From Lachnospiraceae bacterium (GTDB taxonomy: Bacteria > Bacillota > Clostridia > Lachnospirales > Lachnospiraceae), in NCBI GenBank assembly GCA_021199235.1, contig JAJQIL010000001.1, forward strand, positions 1-39,522: DNA of 39,522 nucleotides. The letters run 5' to 3'. Position 1 is the first letter of the stretch; each line of letters starts with the position of its first letter. The position numbers were made by a program, and so were the translations under genes. The notes below the pieces were generated by a model. It saw only the letters and a program-made list of their open reading frames with translations, had not been told where the DNA came from and ran no database searches. Below are positions 34,280 through 39,522 of this stretch, in pieces.

Positions 34280-36379
34280 TTACCGAAGTTTCAGCTGAAA
34301 CAGCCTTGCAGCCGTTTTCTGCGGGAAACGTATTTTTAACACACCGTCCTCACAAAAATATTCACAGCGGCCGTCGCCCGGATACAGAACGGATACATTT
34401 GCGTTTTTCATATTTTCCGGCAGCGGAATCTCTGCATAATCTGTTTTGGGCGCAAACACAGACAGATACGCGATATCTGTATCTGCATCCTGGATTCCAT
34501 ATGCCAGGACCTCGTCACGCACATGCCCGAAGCCCAGCGGGAAAAACGGCACGCCATTGCGGATATGCCCGCGTATAGACTTATAGAGGTCGATCCCTTC
34601 CCGCATCAGGTTCATGGCGGGTTCATCCATATCCCAGACCATTCCGCTGATGTAAGGACGCAGCAACAGGCCGTTTACCATATTCCAGATCACATGTTCT
34701 TCATCCGTTTTATAAGGAAATACCCACATTCCGGCCTGTTCCGGAGTCACAGCACTGGCCACGTTCGCCGCAATATAGGCATTGTGGACGGCGTCAGTCT
34801 GGTCACTCGTTGACTGTAAACTGAGCAGGCTCAGCATGCCGTAATCCATGCGCTGCGCGCCGGAGCCGCAGTTTTCGATCACCAGATCCGGATAATCCCG
34901 GAACAGGTTTTCATACCACTGATGCAGATACTGATAATGCTCCATAATCGCATCGGAACAGCTGTCAGAGTTCAGGTCACTGCCAAAGCCCATTGTTACA
35001 TTATAATCTACCTTGAAATACTCCACCCCATAATGCCGGATCAGGCGGTCAACGACGCCTCTGCAGTACGCACGGACATTCGGATTACGGAAATCCAGAA
35101 GATACCGCCCGTTGTCTTTGTGTCGTTTGCCGTGGCGGCAGATAAACCAGTCGTCCGGCAGATCCTTTGCCAGCTGACAGGTGATCCCCATCACCTCAAT
35201 CTCCAGCCACAGGCCCATCTTCATGCCCAGACTTTTCGCATAATCACAGACCGATTTCAGGCCGTTTGGAAAACGCTGTTCGGATTCTTTCCATTCTCCG
35301 ACACGGTTCCACCAGAAGCCGTCGTCATACCAGCCGCAGTCCAGACAGTAATATTCACAGCCTAAGTCCGCCGCTTTTTTCATGATGGCATGCTCCTTTT
35401 CCTCGGTCGGGTCGCCCATCAGACAATTCATATAATCATTAAATACGACGTTCAGCTTTTCATCGTCCTGATTTTTCCTGCGAATTGCACGGCGATAGCG
35501 TGTAAGCGCCGCCGTCGCTTCGCTGGCGCCGCCCTTAACGACGCCGAATGCGGCCGGAACCGTGGTAAAGGTGTCTCCCGGCTTCAGATTCTTCCACCAG
35601 CCGTGTTCCCGCTCGGTAGGGCCGCTTAAGGCCAGATACAGGCATTTCCCGTCTCCGGAACCATATTCCGCATGCCACTGCCCTGAGCTCTCAATCTCAA
35701 AACAGTACAGTTCTCCTGTCTCACGGTCAGCCGCAAAGCCCATCGGCAGATATTCGCAGGTCGACCAGGAACTGCTGCTTCCATACCAGAAACGGTTGTT
35801 GCCGAAGCCCGGAAGATTGAAACCGTCCACGGTCATACCGGACAGGTTCAGATCCGCAGAATCATGCCGGATCCACTGTGCCTCAGAAGCCCAACTGTTA
35901 TGCGGGACATAGATATCCGTTTTATCATAATAGGCAGTTTTTCCGTTTCCGCAGATTCTCTGATAAATGAATGAGGAAACATACTCCAGTCCCACATCTT
36001 CTGATCCATTGTTTGTCAGATCAGCCCAGATACGGGTGACCGGAACGTCGTTATAAAACCGCATGTGATACACCGCTTCCAGTGCATAGCCGGTTTTCAT
36101 GTGAATGAGCAATTCCCTTCCATCACGATATTCTTTAAACTCATGATATTCATATCGAAAATCCAGGGATGCGCCTTCCATGTTGTGTTTGTAGCCATGC
36201 ATGGCTCTGGTGGATGTCCCTGTAAGCTGCACTTCCAGGATTGGATGCGGTATGTCACGCAGGCTTAACGCGGTTTTGCTTTCTGTCTCCGTCGAAAAAT
36301 CAAGGAGCTCCACCACCTGATTTTTTCGAACTCCGAATGCGATAGAAAGACCATTTTCTTTTATGATAAAGTTTCCCAT
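34280..36379 (-). CDS. GH36 alpha-galactosidase
   Basis: The enzyme releases terminal alpha-1,6-galactose from raffinose-family sugars or galactomannan. The 699-residue protein has the GH36 layout: an N-terminal beta-sandwich domain, a catalytic barrel with the nucleophile in YFKVDYN (Asp458) and the acid/base in SDQTDAV (Asp526), the DCGWYDDGFWW loop, and a C-terminal beta domain. The ATG at 36379 has GAGGAGAG just upstream and gives MGNFIIKENG, the usual start. The frame remains open upstream through 62 more codons to 36565, which encode the start of a pilin-like domain rather than GH36 sequence. No signal peptide in the chosen form, so it should be cytoplasmic. No dedicated transporter or regulator is adjacent. 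Confidence 0.92.
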   Translation of the reverse strand: MGNFIIKENGLSIAFGVRKNQVVELLDFSTETESKTALSLRDIPHPILEVQLTGTSTRAMHGYKHNMEGASLDFRYEYHEFKEYRDGRELLIHMKTGYALEAVYHMRFYNDVPVTRIWADLTNNGSEDVGLEYVSSFIYQRICGNGKTAYYDKTDIYVPHNSWASEAQWIRHDSADLNLSGMTVDGFNLPGFGNNRFWYGSSSSWSTCEYLPMGFAADRETGELYCFEIESSGQWHAEYGSGDGKCLYLALSGPTEREHGWWKNLKPGDTFTTVPAAFGVVKGGASEATAALTRYRRAIRRKNQDDEKLNVVFNDYMNCLMGDPTEEKEHAIMKKAADLGCEYYCLDCGWYDDGFWWNRVGEWKESEQRFPNGLKSVCDYAKSLGMKMGLWLEIEVMGITCQLAKDLPDDWFICRHGKRHKDNGRYLLDFRNPNVRAYCRGVVDRLIRHYGVEYFKVDYNVTMGFGSDLNSDSCSDAIMEHYQYLHQWYENLFRDYPDLVIENCGSGAQRMDYGMLSLLSLQSTSDQTDAVHNAYIAANVASAVTPEQAGMWVFPYKTDEEHVIWNMVNGLLLRPYISGMVWDMDEPAMNLMREGIDLYKSIRGHIRNGVPFFPLGFGHVRDEVLAYGIQDADTDIAYLSVFAPKTDYAEIPLPENMKNANVSVLYPGDGRCEYFCEDGVLKIRFPQKTAARLFQLKLR

Positions 36380-36809
36380 ACTTCTCTCCTCTTCTGCTTC
36401 GCTTTTGACTGCACTTCCGGTGTATCCATTCGTGATGGCATTACCTGCAGCGTCCACTTCTGTAATCTCAAACCGGAACTGTCCGGCTTCAATGGCACGG
36501 CCGCTCAGGGTTTTCACAGCGTTCAGAACAATCTGTTTCTTCTGCAGTTTCCTCTTCCACTCCAACTTCCGTTTCAGTATCCGGCTCCTGACCGGCTTCT
36601 GATTCTGTCACAGAATCCGCTTCCTCTGTATCATCTGAATCCGTGATTCCTGCTTCCGCTGCTGTCTCCGCTTCCGTCTGCAGGACGGTCTCAGCCGTCG
36701 GCTCGCTTTCTGAATATTCTGCAAACGACAAAATATCCGTTTGACCGATAGCCAGCGCAGCTGCCAGCAGGACTGCCAGAAAACGACTTGAATTACGAAA
36801 ATTTCTGTA
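36380..36809 (-). pseudogene. Remnant of a secreted pilin/adhesin-like protein, frameshifted
   Basis: On the minus strand 36809-36489 encodes a signal-peptide-like stretch (RFLAVLLAAALAIGQTDILSFA) followed by an acidic Glu/Thr/Ala-rich linker, but no start codon: TGA at 36812-36810 precedes it directly. Near 36530-36540 the sense shifts to another frame, which reads IVLNAVKTLSGRAIEAGQ and then FEITEVDAAGNAIT. This resembles the first strands of the FctA/Spy0128-type isopeptide pilin domain. Only about 45 of its usual 110 or so residues remain before the sequence runs into the GH36 gene in the same frame. At least three lesions are therefore present: lost start, frameshift and 3' truncation. 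Confidence 0.6.
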
Positions 36810-36918
36810 TCAGAACCGATATCCGTGTTATTTTTTATATAATAATTATAGTTTCTGAAGAACACGGTTTCCTCACAATTCACGAATATTTATTCATAAT
36901 AATTTCCCATCCGACAGG

Positions 36919-37005
36919 AAAAAGCTCCTGTCTGGAGTAAAAGCATTTTTAAAAAGCATTTTCAAAATACGTTTCTAAAAAGCATTTCCAATCAGGAGCT
37001 TTTGT
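36919..37005 (-). terminator. Long-loop hairpin after the DUF1002 gene
   Basis: AAAAGCTCCTG (36920-36930) pairs perfectly with CAGGAGCTTTT (36993-37003). Transcribed from the minus strand it ends in CAGGAGCTTTTT, as a terminator should, but the loop is 62 nt. The loop holds three direct copies of AAAAAGCATTT-like sequence (36939-36950, 36951-36963, 36977-36989). Confidence 0.5.
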
Positions 37006-37062
37006 GATTTAAAAAGGTAGTATTTCTCGTTAACGGGTATGATTCAGCAGCCGAACTGTCAG

Positions 37063-37117
37063 TGCTTCTCTACCGTTACTCAACCATTACCCGACAGTTA
37101 CTCGACAACTACTCAAC
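37063..37117 (-). repeat. Five tandem 11-bp units at the end of the DUF1002 gene
   Basis: Read on the minus strand the units are GTTGAGTAGTT, GTCGAGTAACT, GTCGGGTAATG, GTTGAGTAACG and the divergent GTAGAGAAGCA, without gaps. The first unit contains the last codons and the TAG stop of the DUF1002 gene; the others lie just beyond. Confidence 0.75.
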
Positions 37118-39202
37118 CGTGACGCTATACGTAGCCTCACCAACCAGCTGCTGAACCGTTTCATCCACGGAATCATAATAAGATACATGAATCTCCGTCT
37201 CACCGCTCTGAGCAAACGTGATATTGAATTCGACGGAAAGGGACGCCGGAACAGGATCGGTCAGGGTTTCCGATTCGTCATTTGTTACAGTGATCGTTGT
37301 CAGTTCCGTGACATCTGTTCCGTCTACCGTAACGCGGTCAATCACCGCAGATGCCGCAGATGCGGTGTCCAGATAGATTACACCGTTAATCGGCGTGCCG
37401 GCTGTAACGCCATCCACACTCTCCATCAGGCCGATTCCATAGCCGAGCGTATCAAACTGCCAGCTTTCCGTCTCCGCCTGGAGTGAAGGCTGCACAGCTG
37501 CGCTGCCGTCCGCTGTCGTAAGGATGTTGTCGCCAATCAGGATGTAATACGAGCAGTTCGGCTCCAGAACATTTTCCAGATAGATTCGGAATATCATGCC
37601 TTCTGTCCATCCCAGCTCCGCCAGTTCTTCGATATCGGTAATCGTCTCAGATGTTACCTTTGTCTCATCATTCATGGCAATTTCTTCAATCAGGGAACCG
37701 TCTTCCATATTATATAAAGAAATGGTTCCGCTGCCGGCGACAAGGTCAGTGCGTGCAGTAGAAATTGTGAGAGTATTCAGTCCTGCTTCTACGTCCGTAT
37801 TTTCAGCAGCCCCGTCCTCGGTATAGGGACTCAGTACAAGTTCTGATGTTGAGATTACTTCGACGATACCGGACTCTTTCTGATCTTCTGTTACAGCCGC
37901 CTCTGTCTCAGTGACATCGATAATAATGGCATCGGAAGCTTCGGTGCTCTCATCCACAGCACTGTTCTCTGCTGCGGCTTCTGTCTCCGCGGATTCAGAG
38001 AATGTGTCAGACGTACTGTTATCTTCAGTCGTATTGCCGTAAGAATCGGAAACTGTAATATCAAAACCAAAATCATCTGAGGAAGCATCTGTCTGCGCCG
38101 CTTCCGTTTCAACAGCAGCTTCCGTCTCTGCGGCAGCCTCCGTCTGGGCAGTCGATTCTGTCTCTGCGAGTGCGGAATCATCTGTCGCGTCAAATACTAC
38201 ATCCGAACCAAGTGCGGAATCATCTGTATTCAGCAGGATACTGTCCTCTGAAAGACTGGATGAATCCGATGCGGAATCTGACGAAGAGTCAGAGCTGGAG
38301 TCAGCAGATGCATCCGTAGTTGAGTCGGAAGAGGAATCAGAACTTGAGGAAGAATCTGTCGTAATATCAATATTGATATCCACGGATGTGGAAGAAGAAT
38401 CGGAACTGCTCTCATCAAGAAGCGTCTCTACATTGTCCTCCACACGTTCCAGAGTCTCTTTCATTTCCTCATAATCATATTCCTGCGCTGCAATCTGTTC
38501 CATCAGCTCTATGATCAGCGCACGATCCTCATCAGAAAGTGTGATCTCTTCTTCCTCTGCTACGGTATCGACTATGACCTCGATATCACCGGTATCAACT
38601 ACATTTCCTTCGATCACCTGGATTTTTGTCTCATTGATAATCTGAGTGGCTTCCGCCTGTCCGACGCTCTCAGCAACAGATGTCGTGGCGACGAGTTCCT
38701 GTGTTGCGGTCTCTTTTTTCGTCTCATCCAGAGTCTCACCGGAAGCCGTCTCATATGCCATGAGGATACCAGTCAAAGCACCGGTTCCGGATACAGCAAA
38801 TGGTGCAGCCGCAAGGACTTCACAGTTTACGACACCTGCTGTTGAAAGAGTTGAGGCGATCATATTGCTCGTCACATAAGTAAGATTTGCGGTCTTTACC
38901 TGAATACCGCCTGATGTAGTCGGATTCACCAGCGCACAGCTGTAGGTTCTGGTGCCAATCTGTTCCAAAGGAATATAGGAACCAAGATGTTCTCTCTCAT
39001 CTTCATTTGTGATCGTCAGCGTCTCATAATTCGACTCACCTTCGAGTCCGAAATACTTCAGGATCATTGTCTTTTGCTCATCGGACAGATTTGCTCCGAG
39101 TGTAACGACCTTCGTACTGTCTGCGAAAGCAGGAACAGAAGGTACTGCTGCGGCAACACAGGCCACACTTAAAAGAACTGCGGCAATTTTTTTCTTCAAC
39201 AT
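37109..39202 (-). CDS. Secreted DUF1002 protein with low-complexity linker
   Basis: The 697-residue protein starts with a clear signal peptide (MLKKKIAAVLLSVACVAAAVPSVPAFA, cleavage near residue 27). Residues about 30-215 match DUF1002 (LSDEQKTMILKYFGL, YIPLEQIGTRTYSCALV). A helical stretch (about 220-265) leads into a Ser/Asp-rich region (about 266-330) and then Glu/Thr/Ala-rich repeats (TEAAAETEAAVETEAA). The C-terminal 250 residues look beta-rich, ending SYSVTVE-like. No LPXTG anchor is seen, so it may be released or held otherwise. AAGGAGAA lies before the ATG. The function of DUF1002 is unknown to me. The acidic linker resembles that of the pseudogene at 36380-36809. Confidence 0.85.
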   Translation of the reverse strand: MLKKKIAAVLLSVACVAAAVPSVPAFADSTKVVTLGANLSDEQKTMILKYFGLEGESNYETLTITNEDEREHLGSYIPLEQIGTRTYSCALVNPTTSGGIQVKTANLTYVTSNMIASTLSTAGVVNCEVLAAAPFAVSGTGALTGILMAYETASGETLDETKKETATQELVATTSVAESVGQAEATQIINETKIQVIEGNVVDTGDIEVIVDTVAEEEEITLSDEDRALIIELMEQIAAQEYDYEEMKETLERVEDNVETLLDESSSDSSSTSVDINIDITTDSSSSSDSSSDSTTDASADSSSDSSSDSASDSSSLSEDSILLNTDDSALGSDVVFDATDDSALAETESTAQTEAAAETEAAVETEAAQTDASSDDFGFDITVSDSYGNTTEDNSTSDTFSESAETEAAAENSAVDESTEASDAIIIDVTETEAAVTEDQKESGIVEVISTSELVLSPYTEDGAAENTDVEAGLNTLTISTARTDLVAGSGTISLYNMEDGSLIEEIAMNDETKVTSETITDIEELAELGWTEGMIFRIYLENVLEPNCSYYILIGDNILTTADGSAAVQPSLQAETESWQFDTLGYGIGLMESVDGVTAGTPINGVIYLDTASAASAVIDRVTVDGTDVTELTTITVTNDESETLTDPVPASLSVEFNITFAQSGETEIHVSYYDSVDETVQQLVGEATYSVTVE

Positions 39203-39361
39203 ACGCTATTCTCCTTATCATTAAAATTGTTGTTGCTGCTGTGGATGCATTGAAATAATAAAACTTCATTGTATCTGCAAAAAGAAATCCCGCACAAATA
39301 CATCACAGTGCTTTAAAGCTGTATGAATACTGAGCAGTTACGAAATGCTCAATTTTCGTAC

Positions 39362-39390
39362 AGTATATCACCCCCGGTTTGCAAATACAA
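39362..39390 (-). promoter_or_regulatory. Probable promoter of the DUF1002 gene
   Basis: On the minus strand TTGTAT (39390-39385) and TATACT (39367-39362) are 17 bp apart, giving a leader of about 150 nt. The remaining sequence to 39522 is AT-rich; a TTGACA at 39476-39471 lacks a -10 box at the right distance. No gene was seen in 39203-39522. Confidence 0.5.
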
Positions 39391-39522
39391 GAAAGCAATT
39401 CCGATGGAATTATTAAGGTTTTCATAACGAAAAAACTTACTATATAAAAGAGCGCATGGAAAACATTTGTTGTCAAGCGTTTTTGAAAATGTCCTGAAAA
39501 ATTTTTAACATAAGCCCCGGAG

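Noticed and set aside
36608-36883. 91-codon minus-strand frame upstream of GH36
   Set aside because: It is out of frame with the signal-peptide and linker sequence of the surface-gene remnant and is Arg-rich without motifs.

Overview
The window looks like a chromosomal segment of an anaerobic, fermentative Clostridia bacterium, most likely of the Lachnospiraceae type. This is inferred from gene content: a six-subunit Rnf complex, a SCIFF peptide with its radical-SAM maturase next to secDF, an EF-G-like second elongation factor, an SdpR/SdpI pair, a clostridial XerD-like recombinase and glycosidases of families GH36 and GH125. No tRNA, rRNA, CRISPR array, transposase or phage gene was seen.

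Layout. (1) 1-3123: rpsO with a strong promoter and a folded leader, then pnp, each followed by a hairpin terminator. (2) 3138-8157: the tyrA-aroA operon on the minus strand, divergent from an EF-G-like GTPase gene; both transcripts have near-consensus promoters. (3) 8214-13224: a minus-strand rnfC-D/G-E-A-B operon in which RnfD and RnfG are encoded as one continuous polypeptide. (4) 13596-20117: scfA (47-aa six-cysteine peptide), scfB, secDF and recJ, all on the plus strand. ScfB and RecJ carry hydrophilic insertions. (5) 20138-22738: leuS as its own transcription unit. (6) 22829-30819: an accessory stretch with a CmpB-like gene interrupted by an amber codon, an acyltransferase-3 membrane protein, a GH125 mannosidase, an sdpR-sdpI cassette behind a repeated palindromic operator, a 5'-truncated GcvT/LigM-like gene, a Fic protein with Gln at the catalytic His position behind its own inverted repeat, and a MATE transporter. 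(7) 31095-34181: rluD, dtd and a XerD-like tyrosine recombinase. Two palindromes built from the same dif-like half-site bracket dtd, and a 53-bp near-palindrome sits in the recombinase leader. (8) 34280-39522: a GH36 alpha-galactosidase whose frame is open into the remains of a pilin/adhesin-like surface gene, then a large secreted DUF1002 protein with Ser/Asp- and Glu/Thr/Ala-rich segments and an 11-bp tandem repeat at its stop codon.

How the genes fit together. The core genes cover translation and RNA decay (rpsO, pnp, EF-G-like, leuS, dtd, rluD), aromatic amino-acid synthesis (tyrA, aroA), ferredoxin:NAD+ energy conservation (rnf), protein export (secDF) with a linked ranthipeptide, and recombination/repair (recJ, xer). 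The accessory genes cover mannoside and alpha-galactoside use, drug efflux, SdpI-type membrane protection and a probable Fic regulatory unit. Gene decay is visible in at least three places: the amber codon at 23153-23155, the missing 5' end at 28411, and the frameshifted surface gene at 36380-36809. The least explained element is the recombinase/dtd locus with its two dif-like palindromes.
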